The translations under genes were made by a program, and so were the position numbers. Positions 19,789 to 33,033 of a stretch of 64,000 nucleotides of DNA are shown in pieces (position 1 is the stretch's first letter; each line of letters begins with the position of its first letter). Source of the DNA: Achromobacter deleyi (GTDB lineage Bacteria > Pseudomonadota > Gammaproteobacteria > Burkholderiales > Burkholderiaceae_B); the NCBI RefSeq assembly GCF_902859705.1, contig NZ_CADIJO010000022.1:28229-92228 (forward strand). Reading direction: 5' to 3'. The notes beneath the pieces are model-generated. The model was given only the letters and a program-made list of their open reading frames with translations. It did not search any database and was not told the origin of the DNA.

Positions 19789-20769
19789 TCAGCGGCCTTC
19801 CAGCACCACCCACCACGGCAGCGTCCGGCGCACGCGCACGGGCAGCGTGTTTTCCAGGGTCGCCAGCACCTGGTCGGTGTCGGCGGTGGCATAGGTGCCC
19901 ACGATGCGCAGGTCCGCAATCGCGGGGTCGCAGCCCAGGTGGCCGCGCCGGTAGCGCGACAGTTCGGCCGCGAAGTCGCCCAGCCGCATGTTCTCGGCGA
20001 CGATCAGCCCGTCGGCCCACGAACGGCGGGCCAGGGCCGCGGGCTCGGCAGCGACGTGGCCGGCACGCGTGATGCGGGCCTGTTGGCCGGCATGCAGGAT
20101 GCCGCCCGCCGCGCCCGGCGTCACCGGTTCGACCTGCACCGCGCCGTCAAACACCGCGACGACGCTGGCGTCGTCTTCCTGGTAGACGCTGTAGCGGGTG
20201 CCCAGCGCCCGCAGCCGGGCCTGGGCGGTATCGACCACGAAGGGCCGCGCGGGCGTCTGGATGTCGGGCGCGGTGGTGACCAGGATTTCGCCGGCCACCA
20301 GGCGGATGCGGCGCAGGCCGGGGCCGTAGTCCACGTCGATCGCGCTGTCGGTATTGAGCCAGACGCTGCCGCCATCGGCCAGCCGGACTTCGCGGCGTTC
20401 GGCCAGGGCGGTATGGTGCGTGGCCGTCCAGCGCCGCCAGGGCACGGCTTGCGACGCGCCCCAACTGCCCAGGCCGACGCCGCACAGCAGCGTCAGCATC
20501 TTCAGCGCCTGGCGGCGGCGCGCCTGGCCGGCCGCGGCGGCATCCAGCAGCCGATGGGCCATGGGCTTGTTGCCGCCGGGCACGTTCAGGAATTTGCCGC
20601 TGATGGCCTCGACCTGGCGCCAGGCCTGCTGGTGGGCGGGGTCGGCGTCCAGCCACTGGCGCCAGCGCTGGTGCGCCTGGGCATCGACGGCCGGCGCGCC
20701 CAGCACGGCGAACCATTCAGCCGCCTGCTGCAGTACCTGGAAACTGGGCGGCGCGCCCGTGGCGCTCAT
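19789..20769 (-). CDS. FecR-like anti-sigma factor / signal transducer
   Basis: A 326-residue FecR protein. The N-terminal DUF4880-type domain (AAEWFAVLGAPAVDAQAHQRWRQWLDADPAHQQAW with the conserved Trp pattern) is cytoplasmic. A single membrane segment lies near residues 90-108 (LKMLTLLCGVGLGSWGASQ), followed by the periplasmic FecR domain (REVRLADGGSVWLNTDSAI). It relays the signal from the receptor STN domain to the FecI-like sigma factor. The start overlaps the sigma gene stop by four bases (ATGA), so both are made together. Confidence 0.92.
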   Translation of the reverse strand: MSATGAPPSFQVLQQAAEWFAVLGAPAVDAQAHQRWRQWLDADPAHQQAWRQVEAISGKFLNVPGGNKPMAHRLLDAAAAGQARRRQALKMLTLLCGVGLGSWGASQAVPWRRWTATHHTALAERREVRLADGGSVWLNTDSAIDVDYGPGLRRIRLVAGEILVTTAPDIQTPARPFVVDTAQARLRALGTRYSVYQEDDASVVAVFDGAVQVEPVTPGAAGGILHAGQQARITRAGHVAAEPAALARRSWADGLIVAENMRLGDFAAELSRYRRGHLGCDPAIADLRIVGTYATADTDQVLATLENTLPVRVRRTLPWWVVLEGR

Positions 20770-21287
20770 GGCGTGCCCGGTCCCAGCGCCTGGCCGGCGG
20801 TCAGGCAGTGCAGCATCGCCTGGGCCATGTACTTCTTGACCATGCGTTCGGACACGTCGAGCCGCGCCGCGATCTCCAGGTAGGTGTAGCCGTCCAGGTG
20901 CGCCAGCAGGAAGGCCGCGCGGGCCTTGGGGTTCAGCTGGTTCAGCAGCGCGTCCAGCTCGCACAGGGCTTCGAGCAGCAGCGCGCCTTCCTCGGGCGAC
21001 GGGGCCAGGGTGTCGGACACCGTGGCCAGCGTCTCGCGGTAGGCGCGTTCCAGGTCCTGGCGGCGCCAGTGGTTCACCACCAGGCCGTGGGCGATGGTGG
21101 TCAGGTAGGCGCGCGGTTCGCGGATGGGTTCCAGCGTGCGCAGCACCCGCAGGAAAGTGTCCTGCGCCAGGTCGGCGGCATCGAAGGCATTGCCCAGCCG
21201 CCGGCGCAGCCATTCCTGCAGCCAGCCATGGTGGTCGCTGTACAGGGTTTCAACGTTGGGGGATGCCGCGCAAGAAGAAGGAAACAC
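20766..21287 (-). CDS. FecI-like ECF sigma factor
   Basis: A 173-residue extracytoplasmic-function sigma factor. Region 2 is DAADLAQDTFLRVLRT to YLTTIAHGLVVNHWRR (residues 37-75 or so); region 4 is LNPKARAAFLLAHLDGYTYLEIAARLDVSERMVKKY near 115-150. Order fecI-fecR-receptor on the minus strand is the classic iron-responsive surface-signalling cassette. A Fur-box-like sequence about 25-50 bases upstream of the start would repress it in iron-replete cells. Confidence 0.93.
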   Translation of the reverse strand: MFPSSCAASPNVETLYSDHHGWLQEWLRRRLGNAFDAADLAQDTFLRVLRTLEPIREPRAYLTTIAHGLVVNHWRRQDLERAYRETLATVSDTLAPSPEEGALLLEALCELDALLNQLNPKARAAFLLAHLDGYTYLEIAARLDVSERMVKKYMAQAMLHCLTAGQALGPGTP

Positions 21288-21311
21288 GATGGGACGCTGC
21301 CGACGCCGAAC

Positions 21312-21338
21312 AATAGATAAGAATGAGTATCAATTATT
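21312..21338 (-). promoter_or_regulatory. Fur-box-like site upstream of the FecI-type sigma gene
   Basis: The stretch GATAAGAATGAGTATCAATT (21316-21335) in an A/T-rich island resembles the AATGAGAATNATTCTCATT type of Fur box in hexamer spacing. It lies 25-50 bases upstream of the sigma factor start, where a repressor would cover the promoter. Assignment is by eye. Confidence 0.6.
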
Positions 21339-21387
21339 CGTCAGCCTTGCCGGTTTGGCAATCGGCGCTGTCCCGCGCCAGGCGGCG

Positions 21388-22020
21388 TCAGGCTTCGCGC
21401 AGCGTCACGTCGAACCAGCCGCGCAGGGCGTTGGACAGGCGGATCTCGTCGGCGGCGTGCAGGTCGGCCAGGGTCAGCACGCGTTCGGTCACATTGCCGT
21501 TATCCAACAGTTCGCCACGCTGCACGCCGGGCAGGCAGCCGCTGTCCACCGGCGGGGTGTACCAGTCGCCGTCCAGCCGCAGGTAGACGTTGCTGCGGCT
21601 GCCTTCGCACAGCTCGCCGCGCTCGTTCAGGTAGACCAGGTCGAAAATATGCGGATGCGCGGGCAGCCATTCGATGGTCTTGGTGTACCAGGGCCGGTAG
21701 GTGGTCTTGTAGCGCAAGAGCGGTTCGGACGAGCGCAGCGCCTCGGGCGCCAGCATGATTTCCTGCACGGCGGGCAGGGGCGGCAGCACGGCGGTCTGGA
21801 TGTGGCGGCTGCCGTCGCGCGCGACCAGCAGGCGCAGGCGGTGCGCGCCCGGCGTGACCAGGCTGAGCGCCGCGATCATGATGTCGCTTTCGACCGTGCG
21901 CCCGCCCCAGGTGTAGCCCAGCGCCTTGCAGGACTGTTCCAGCCGTTGCAGATGGCGCGTCAAGAGCGGCACGCGGCGCTCGGCATCGACCAGGATGGTC
22001 TCGATCAGTTCGGGTTGCAT
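21388..22020 (-). CDS. Class IV aminotransferase-fold protein, aminodeoxychorismate lyase-like
   Basis: A 210-residue PLP enzyme of the fold-IV family. The catalytic lysine is in LRYKTTYRP near residue 103. The downstream LNERGELCEGSRSNVYLRLD and GCLPGVQRGELL motifs are those of PabC/branched-chain aminotransferases. It lacks the usual N-terminal part and is shorter than E. coli PabC (about 270). Being 86 bases downstream of pabB, it most likely makes p-aminobenzoate from aminodeoxychorismate for folate synthesis. Confidence 0.85.
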   Translation of the reverse strand: MQPELIETILVDAERRVPLLTRHLQRLEQSCKALGYTWGGRTVESDIMIAALSLVTPGAHRLRLLVARDGSRHIQTAVLPPLPAVQEIMLAPEALRSSEPLLRYKTTYRPWYTKTIEWLPAHPHIFDLVYLNERGELCEGSRSNVYLRLDGDWYTPPVDSGCLPGVQRGELLDNGNVTERVLTLADLHAADEIRLSNALRGWFDVTLREA

Positions 22021-22106
22021 GGGGGCTCCTGGGTATCGGCGGACGGCGGCGGACAGCGGCGGGCGGGGCCGCGCTCTATCCTACTCTGCCCGCGTCGCTT
22101 GCGCAT

Positions 22107-23243
22107 TCAGGCGCGCAATATGCGGGCCTTCCAGTGGCATTCCTGCCATTCCTCGGCCGGGTCCGAATCGTGCACGATGCCGCCGCCCACGCTGTAGACC
22201 CCGTGGCCCGCGGCATCCAGCACCAGCGTGCGGATCGCCACGTTCAGCGAGAAATCGCCGTCCGGCGCCAGCCAGCCGATGCTGCCGCAGTACAGGCCGC
22301 GCGGCGCCGCTTCCATCTGGCGGATGCGGCGCATGGCGGCCACCTTGGGCGCGCCGGTGATCGAGCCGCACGGGAACAGCGCGCGCAGCACGTCTTCCAG
22401 CGTGGCGCCGGGGGCCTGGGCCGACACGGTCGACGTCATGGTCCAGACGGTGGGGTAGCGTTCCAGCGAGAACAGGGCATCGACCTTGACCGAACCCGGC
22501 TCGGCCAGGCGGCCCAGGTCGTTGCGCAGCAGGTCGACGATCATCAGGTTTTCGGCGCGGTTCTTGTCGCTGGCCAAGAGCGCCTGGCCCAGCCGGGCGT
22601 CTTCGCCCGGGTCGGCGTGGCGCGGCGCCGTGCCTTTCATGGGCCGGGTGGTCAGTTGCGGGCCGCGGCGGGCCACGAACAATTCGGGCGAAAACGACAG
22701 CACCGTGCGTGCACCGTCCTGGATGAAGGCGGCGTGCGCGACGGGATTGCGCGCGGCGATGCGGCGGTACAGCGTGGCCGCGTCGCCCTGGTATTGCAGG
22801 TCCAGCGGCTGGGTGTAGTTGACCTGGTAGAGCTCGCCGTCGGCGATCAGGCCGCGGATGGCGTCGATCTGGCGCACGTAGTCGGCTTCCAGCATGCGCG
22901 GCGCCGGAATGCTGAGGGCGGCGGGGGCGCTGTTGGCCGCAGGGACATCCCACGGCACTTCGTCGATCTTGCGTTCGAACACCAGCGCGGTCAGGCGCGC
23001 CGCGCCGTCGTCGCGCGGCGGCGTCCAGGGGCCGGCGGGCGCGGGCCGGGTGGCCTCGGGCAGCAGCCACTCCCCCAGTTCGTAATCCAGCAGCAGGGCC
23101 ACCCAATGGCCCTGGCCGCGAGCCGCGTCGATGGCGGCCAGCGCGGGGCCGACCTCGGCCGCCGCGCGCGCCTCGATGCGGGCCAGCAGGCCGTCCAGCC
23201 GCAGGGCGCGGCCGGCCAGCCGGTCTTCAAAACGACAATGCAT
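22107..23243 (-). CDS. pabB: Aminodeoxychorismate synthase component I
   Basis: A 378-residue chorismate-binding enzyme forming 4-amino-4-deoxychorismate with a glutamine amidotransferase partner. Visible motifs: DGELYQVNYTQPL, FSPELFVARRG, TRPMKGTAPR, NRAENLMIVDLLRNDLGR, the catalytic PCGSITGAPKVAAMRRI and YCGSIGWL. It is shorter than anthranilate synthase, as in the stand-alone PabB group without a long N-terminal half. It lies 8 bases after the giant UvrA gene stop and upstream of the pabC-like gene. Confidence 0.93.
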   Translation of the reverse strand: MHCRFEDRLAGRALRLDGLLARIEARAAAEVGPALAAIDAARGQGHWVALLLDYELGEWLLPEATRPAPAGPWTPPRDDGAARLTALVFERKIDEVPWDVPAANSAPAALSIPAPRMLEADYVRQIDAIRGLIADGELYQVNYTQPLDLQYQGDAATLYRRIAARNPVAHAAFIQDGARTVLSFSPELFVARRGPQLTTRPMKGTAPRHADPGEDARLGQALLASDKNRAENLMIVDLLRNDLGRLAEPGSVKVDALFSLERYPTVWTMTSTVSAQAPGATLEDVLRALFPCGSITGAPKVAAMRRIRQMEAAPRGLYCGSIGWLAPDGDFSLNVAIRTLVLDAAGHGVYSVGGGIVHDSDPAEEWQECHWKARILRA

Positions 23244-23251
23244 GACGCTCT

Positions 23252-29011
<5,760 letters not shown>

Positions 29012-29115
29012 GGACGGTATCGTAGCCTGAGGGAGGGGGCCTGCCGGGACGACGACCTGTCGCTGGTTCCGGGCGCGGCGATGTGGAATAATTGCCTATA
29101 TAGTGAGGCATGAGT

Positions 29116-29126
29116 CCACAATGTGG
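29116..29126. promoter_or_regulatory. Small dyad in the divergent uvrA / IclR intergenic region
   Basis: CCACA-A-TGTGG is a 5-1-5 inverted repeat 117 bases before the IclR start and 105 bases before the uvrA start, next to a second dyad TGCCT/AGGCA. IclR proteins bind short palindromes in such divergent regions, so this is a candidate operator. Weak evidence. Confidence 0.3.
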
Positions 29127-29242
29127 TCAATCACGCGCTCAGCTGCTGTACAAATAAACAGTATCGCAGATTCGTCTGATATTCGCGCGGTTTGCCTTGC
29201 GCATTCTGCATAAGCATTGTTAACGCTGGGCATCTTCCCAAC

Positions 29243-30040
29243 ATGGGGGTGGTCGTGTCGGAAACCAAGGTGGCGGGCGCTGCGGCGTTCGCCAAGTTCA
29301 TGACGGTGCTGCAGGCGGTGGCCGACGCCCCGCACCCGCCCACGGCGGCCGCGCTGGCGCGCAGCTGCGGCTATCCCCGGCCCACCGCCTACCGCATCGT
29401 GGCGGCGCTGGCCGAGCAAGGCATGGTGGCCGAAACCGACGGCGCCTACCGCCTGGGGCCACGCCTGCTGGCGCTGGCCAGCCGCGCCTGGTCGCAGTTC
29501 GACCTGCGCGCCGCGCTGTCGGCCGACTTGCAGGCCCTGCGCGACGAAACCGGCGAAACCGTGCACCTGGCGGTGCCGGCCGGCGCCGAAATGATCTACA
29601 TCGACAAGCTCGAAAGCCCCGGCCCGGTGCGCATGGCCTCGCGCGTGGGCGCGGCCGTGGCGCTGCACTCCAGCGCGGTGGGCAAGGCCTACCTGGCGGC
29701 GCTGCCCGAGCCGGCGCGCGAGCGCCTGCTGCGCGACCTGCCGCTGGCATCCCGCATGCCCGGCACGCTGTCGACGCTGCCGGCCCTGCGCGCGGCGCTG
29801 GCCGACACGGCCGCGCGCGGCTACGCCCTGGACAACGAGGAAAACGAGCCCGGCATCGCCTGCTACGGCGTGGCGCTGCGCGACGCCGCCGGCCAGCCGG
29901 TGGCCTGCGTCAGCGTCAGCACGCTGCTGTTCCGCCGCCGCGCCGACCCGCAATCCGCCTATATAGAACCCCTGCTGCGGTTGCGCGATGCCGCCTCAGC
30001 CAAACTCGCCGTGCTGCCCGTGCCGTCCGGCGGCGCCTGA
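29243..30040 (+). CDS. IclR-family regulator of the adjacent sugar-acid genes
   Basis: A 265-residue IclR protein. The winged helix covers AFAKFMTVLQAVADAPHPPT, LARSCGYPRPTAYRIVAAL and the YRLGPRLLALASRA linker (residues 10-80). The effector domain has ETVHLAVPAGAEMIYIDKLES, LHSSAVGKAYLAALP and NEENEPGIACYGVALRD. I chose the ATG at 29243, as upstream codons have no family match. The KDPG-type aldolase follows by 25 bases, so the protein likely controls its own operon in response to a sugar acid or its 2-keto-3-deoxy product. Confidence 0.88.
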   Translation: MGVVVSETKVAGAAAFAKFMTVLQAVADAPHPPTAAALARSCGYPRPTAYRIVAALAEQGMVAETDGAYRLGPRLLALASRAWSQFDLRAALSADLQALRDETGETVHLAVPAGAEMIYIDKLESPGPVRMASRVGAAVALHSSAVGKAYLAALPEPARERLLRDLPLASRMPGTLSTLPALRAALADTAARGYALDNEENEPGIACYGVALRDAAGQPVACVSVSTLLFRRRADPQSAYIEPLLRLRDAASAKLAVLPVPSGGA

Positions 30041-30065
30041 ACGACCCCCGTCCCCGAGGAAATCC

Positions 30066-30710
30066 ATGACCGCTGCTCCCCTTGCTTCAAAGCTCGCCGC
30101 CCTGCTGGCCGCCCGGGTCGTGCCCGTGCTGCGCTACACCGACGCCGCCACCGCCGCCTATGCGGCCGAAGTGGCCGTGGCCGCCGGCTGCACCACGCTG
30201 GAACTGACCTGGACCATTCCGGGCGTGACCGATCTGGTGCGCGCGCTGCGCGACAAGCACGGCGCCAACCTGCTGCTGGGCGTGGGCACGGTATTGAATG
30301 AAGAACAGGCACGCGAGGCCCTGGTGGCCGGCGCCGACTTCCTGGTGTCGCCGGCCCTGGCCACGGACATCGTGGACATGGCCCACGCCGCCGACGCCCT
30401 GTGCCTGCTCGGCGCCTTCACGCCCACCGAAGTGCTGGCCGCACGCCGCGCGGGCGTGGACGTGGTGAAGGTGTTCCCGGCCGACACGGGCGGCCCCAAG
30501 CACCTGGCCGCGTTGAAGTCGGTGTACCCGGACACGGTGTTCTGCCCCACGGGCGGCATTACGGCCGAAAACATGAACACCTATTTCGCGGCCGGCGCCG
30601 GCCTGGTCGGCATCGGCAGCAACCTGTACGACAAGGCCGCCTTCGCCGCCCGCGACACGGCGGCGCTGGTGGCGCAGATCACCCGCACGCGCGAGGCCGC
30701 CCATGGCTGA
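30066..30710 (+). CDS. 2-keto-3-deoxy-6-phosphogluconate-type aldolase
   Basis: A 214-residue class I KDPG/KDPGal aldolase cleaving a 2-keto-3-deoxy-6-phospho sugar acid to pyruvate and glyceraldehyde 3-phosphate. The general base Glu is in CTTLELTWTIPG near residue 46, the Schiff-base Lys is in DVVKVFPAD near residue 134, and CPTGGITAENMNTYF forms the phosphate site. The end overlaps the kinase start by 8 bases, so the two steps (kinase then aldolase) are co-translated. Confidence 0.92.
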   Translation: MTAAPLASKLAALLAARVVPVLRYTDAATAAYAAEVAVAAGCTTLELTWTIPGVTDLVRALRDKHGANLLLGVGTVLNEEQAREALVAGADFLVSPALATDIVDMAHAADALCLLGAFTPTEVLAARRAGVDVVKVFPADTGGPKHLAALKSVYPDTVFCPTGGITAENMNTYFAAGAGLVGIGSNLYDKAAFAARDTAALVAQITRTREAAHG

Positions 30711-31626
30711 TTTCGATATCGTCGCGCTGGGCGAACCACTGGTCGAACTGAACCAGACCCACAAGGATCAGCTGCAATACCTGCAAGGGTTCGGCGGCGA
30801 CACGTCCAACGCGGTGATCGCGGCGGCGCGCCAGGGCGCGCGCTGCGCCTACCTGACGCGGGTGGGCGACGACACGTTCGGCGCCCAGTTCCTGGCGCTG
30901 TGGCTGGCCGAAGGGGTGGACACATCAGGCGTCGAGGTCGACGCCTCGGCCCACACGGGCCTGTATTTCGTGCAACACGGCCCCGACGGCCACGCTTTCA
31001 GCTACCTGCGCCGCGGCTCGGCCGCCAGCCTGATGACGCCCGCCAGCCTGGCCGGCGGCCAGATCGAACGCGCCCGTTTCCTGCACGTCTCCGGCATCAG
31101 CCTGGCGATCAGCACCAGCGCCTGCGACACCGTCTTCGCCGCGATGGCCCGCGCCCGCGCGGCCGGCGTCGAGGTCAGCCTGGATTCCAACCTGCGCCTG
31201 CGCCTGTGGCCGCTGGACCGTGCCCGCGCAACGCTGCGCGAGGCCCTCTGCCATGCGACCCTGTTTTTGCCGAGCATGGACGACATGCAGCACCTGACCG
31301 GCAACGACGACCCCGAACGTACGCTGGACTGGATCCGCGACGCGGGCGCCACCGGCGTGGTGGTACTGAAACTGGGCAAGGACGGCTCGATCATCGACGA
31401 CGGCAAGACCCGCACCCCGATCGCCGCGCTGCGCGTGGACGCCGTGGACGCCACCGGCGCCGGCGACTGCTTCGCCGGCAGCCTGCTGGCCCGCCGCTGC
31501 CAGGGCGACAACTGGGTGGATGCGGTCCGCTACGCGAACGTGGCGGCCGCACTGTCGACGCTGGGATATGGCGCGGTGAATCCGCTGCCCAGGGCAGAGC
31601 AGGTGCTGGCAAAGCTGAAGGGCTAG
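30703..31626 (+). CDS. kdgK: 2-dehydro-3-deoxygluconokinase (PfkB family)
   Basis: A 307-residue ribokinase-like sugar kinase. The N-terminal GFGGDTSNAVIAAARQGARC and the C-terminal DATGAGDCFAGSLLAR (near residue 248) signatures are both intact; the Asp in GAGD is the catalytic base. It phosphorylates 2-keto-3-deoxygluconate, whose product the upstream aldolase cleaves. Assignment as KdgK rather than another PfkB kinase rests on the aldolase neighbour. Followed by an 11-G tract and hairpin. Confidence 0.88.
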   Translation: MADFDIVALGEPLVELNQTHKDQLQYLQGFGGDTSNAVIAAARQGARCAYLTRVGDDTFGAQFLALWLAEGVDTSGVEVDASAHTGLYFVQHGPDGHAFSYLRRGSAASLMTPASLAGGQIERARFLHVSGISLAISTSACDTVFAAMARARAAGVEVSLDSNLRLRLWPLDRARATLREALCHATLFLPSMDDMQHLTGNDDPERTLDWIRDAGATGVVVLKLGKDGSIIDDGKTRTPIAALRVDAVDATGAGDCFAGSLLARRCQGDNWVDAVRYANVAAALSTLGYGAVNPLPRAEQVLAKLKG

Positions 31627-31667
31627 GGCGAAGCGGGGGGGGGGGCCGGACTGGCCCCGCTTCGCCC
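31626..31667 (+). terminator. Hairpin with an 11-G tract after kdgK
   Basis: GGGCGAAGCGGGG at 31626-31638 and CCCCGCTTCGCCC at 31655-31667 pair over 13 bases directly after the kdgK stop. A run of eleven G (31635-31645) sits at the stem/loop boundary. No T run follows; termination may rely on the next hairpin. Confidence 0.5.
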
Positions 31668-31756
31668 GGCGATATGCCGTACCGGCGAGGCACGCGCGAC
31701 ACTGGAGCCCGCGTCAGGCCGAAGAGGCCAACCCCGCAAATCCGGGCCCCAAATGG

Positions 31757-31793
31757 AAAATCCCCGCCTGGCTCGCGCCCGGCGGGGATTTTT
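31757..31793. terminator. Bidirectional intrinsic terminator between kdgK and the small basic gene
   Basis: AAAATCCCCGCC at 31757-31768 and GGCGGGGATTTTT at 31781-31793 form a strong stem with T runs on both strands. It is placed between converging genes and would end transcripts from both. Confidence 0.85.
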
Positions 31794-31835
31794 CGATCAA
31801 GCTACCCAGGCAAAGCCCGGGCAACCAGCGGCCAT

Positions 31836-31964
31836 TTAGACGCGCTTGATCTTTTCCAGCATCTTGAAAACACCCTTGGGCGACTTGACGAACAAGCGCT
31901 TGAAGGCCTTGCCCAGGCAACGGCGTTCCAGGGTGTTACGACGCACGCGTTTGCGTTCAGCCAT
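31836..31964 (-). CDS. 42-residue, highly basic small protein
   Basis: Starts MAERKRVRRNTLERRCLGKA and ends MLEKIKRV. The ATG at 31964 follows AACAGGAGAATCAAC, a strong ribosome site; the longer open frame upstream lacks one. I count 8 Arg, 8 Lys and 3 Glu, a net charge near +13, with an amphipathic helical look and no signal peptide. This suggests a nucleic-acid- or ribosome-associated peptide. I do not recognise the family. It ends 43 bases before a strong bidirectional terminator, so it is a single-gene unit. The leader holds alternative hairpins. Confidence 0.75.
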   Translation of the reverse strand: MAERKRVRRNTLERRCLGKAFKRLFVKSPKGVFKMLEKIKRV

Positions 31965-32002
31965 GTTGATTCTCCTGTTGAATTTGCGGAAATCGGATTT
32001 GC

Positions 32003-32034
32003 GGTTGGAAGTTCCAACTTGCGGTCTTCCAACC
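32003..32034 (-). promoter_or_regulatory. Mutually exclusive hairpins in the leader of the small basic gene
   Basis: The segment GTTGGAA at 32004-32010 can pair with TTCCAAC at 32012-32018 (a 7-1-7 dyad) or, extended to nine bases (32003-32011), with CTTCCAACC at 32026-32034. The region lies about 40-70 bases upstream of the start codon on the minus strand. This layout suits an operator or an RNA switch controlling the small gene. Function is inferred. Confidence 0.45.
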
Positions 32035-32151
32035 GACCGCACAACCGGATACTGGGCTGGCGGGGGAATTGGGTAACTCGGTATTCTAGCTTGAAATTTG
32101 GGAGAGCGCTAATTTGGGCTTTTCGGGGTTGCTTTTCGAGGGGGCGTTGAT

Positions 32152-32607
32152 CTTCGTAGGTCGCCCCTGGCGGCGGTGGCTTGCGGAGTGGGCGCCCACG
32201 ATTGCGGTCCGGCGCGCCGGCGCCGGACTTCCCCTTCGTCATCGTCGTCCGCCTTCGGCTCCCTTCCGATTCCCTCGGGCGCATCGAGGTTGCCCACTCC
32301 GCAAGCCACCGCCGCCAGGGGCTACGTGTGTCGACGTTCGCCGCGCTGCTATACCCGTGTGCAGGGAATGGAATCTGCAGGGTCGCCAAGCCGCGGCCGC
32401 GCGGGCGGCCACGTTTGGCATTGCGGTGTTGAAATTGTGGCGGTGGCGCTTCGCGCTGGTGGAGGTAGGGGTTCTTAAGGTTACGCAATTGTTTTGGGGG
32501 GGCGGTGATGGGCGGCGCGGCATGGGATGGCTTGCGCGTGACGAGTGTCTCGCGCGCCGCCCATCGGGCGCTGCACATTTATGTCGAATGCCACGGCATC
32601 CGCGCCG
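32152..32607 (+). repeat. Structured dispersed element, copy 2
   Basis: About 456 bases, same orientation and module order as copy 1. Module 1 arms 32163-32193 and 32292-32322 are complementary over 31 bases and enclose the core 32200-32285. The inner hairpin is GTCCGGCGC (32207-32215) / GCGCCGGAC (32220-32228): compared with copy 1 both sides of one pair changed together. Module 2 hairpin at 32385-32419 has the invariant GGCCGCGCGGGCGGCC tip. Module 3 has a seven-G run (32496-32502) and a GATGGGCGGCGCG dyad. No protein is supported. Confidence 0.85.
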
Positions 32608-32711
32608 CTAGAAGACCGGGGGCAGTCGGGCGTCAATTCAACAGGTGATCAAGACGCGCTCGCGCTCCGCAAGCGCGATAGCGGCATCGGTGTACGCAAG
32701 ACGGCGCGTAA

Positions 32712-33000
32712 GTCTCGTAAGGCCGCCCGCGCGGCCGGCACGAGACGGGCCCCGCACCCCGCTCCACCCCCCCACTGATCTTCACCAACATGCCAAGCAC
32801 ACAACTCGCCCCAGGGGCCGTCGTTAATCCTCGTCAAGAGCGCGTGGCGGGGTGGGTGTGGGGTGGGCGGGGCGTTAGATGCGCCCGAGGGAATCCGTAG
32901 GGAGCCGAAGGCGTACGAGGATGACGACGGGGCAGTCCGGAGCGAAGGCTCCGGACCGCAATCGTAGCCCCGCCCACCCCACACCCACCCCGTCACGCGC
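32712..33000 (-). repeat. Structured dispersed element, copy 3 (inverted)
   Basis: Minus-strand orientation, arranged head to head with copy 2. Arms 32848-32873 and 32967-32992 are perfectly complementary over 26 bases (34 with one G-T mismatch, 32840-32873 / 32967-33000) but unrelated to the arms of copies 1 and 2. The core 32878-32964 matches the other cores on the minus strand. Module 2 is GTCTCGT (32712-32718), the tip GGCCGCCCGCGCGGCC (32721-32736, reverse complement of the other tips) and ACGAGAC (32740-32746). The element ends 34 bases after the 3' end of the minus-strand LysR gene. Confidence 0.82.
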
Positions 33001-33033
33001 GGCTCAAGAACTCAAACCGCCGCAAACAAAAAA

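Noticed and set aside
29012..29242. A tRNA or small RNA in the uvrA/IclR gap
   Set aside because: Only short dyads are visible; no cloverleaf or terminator was found.
31802..32578. Long minus-strand open frame through repeat copy 2 (and the similar one at 11562-13169 through copy 1)
   Set aside because: Both are Arg/Pro-rich translations of structured, non-coding repeat. Their shared peptide comes from the repeat itself, and stem positions change in a way that preserves pairing, not the reading frame.
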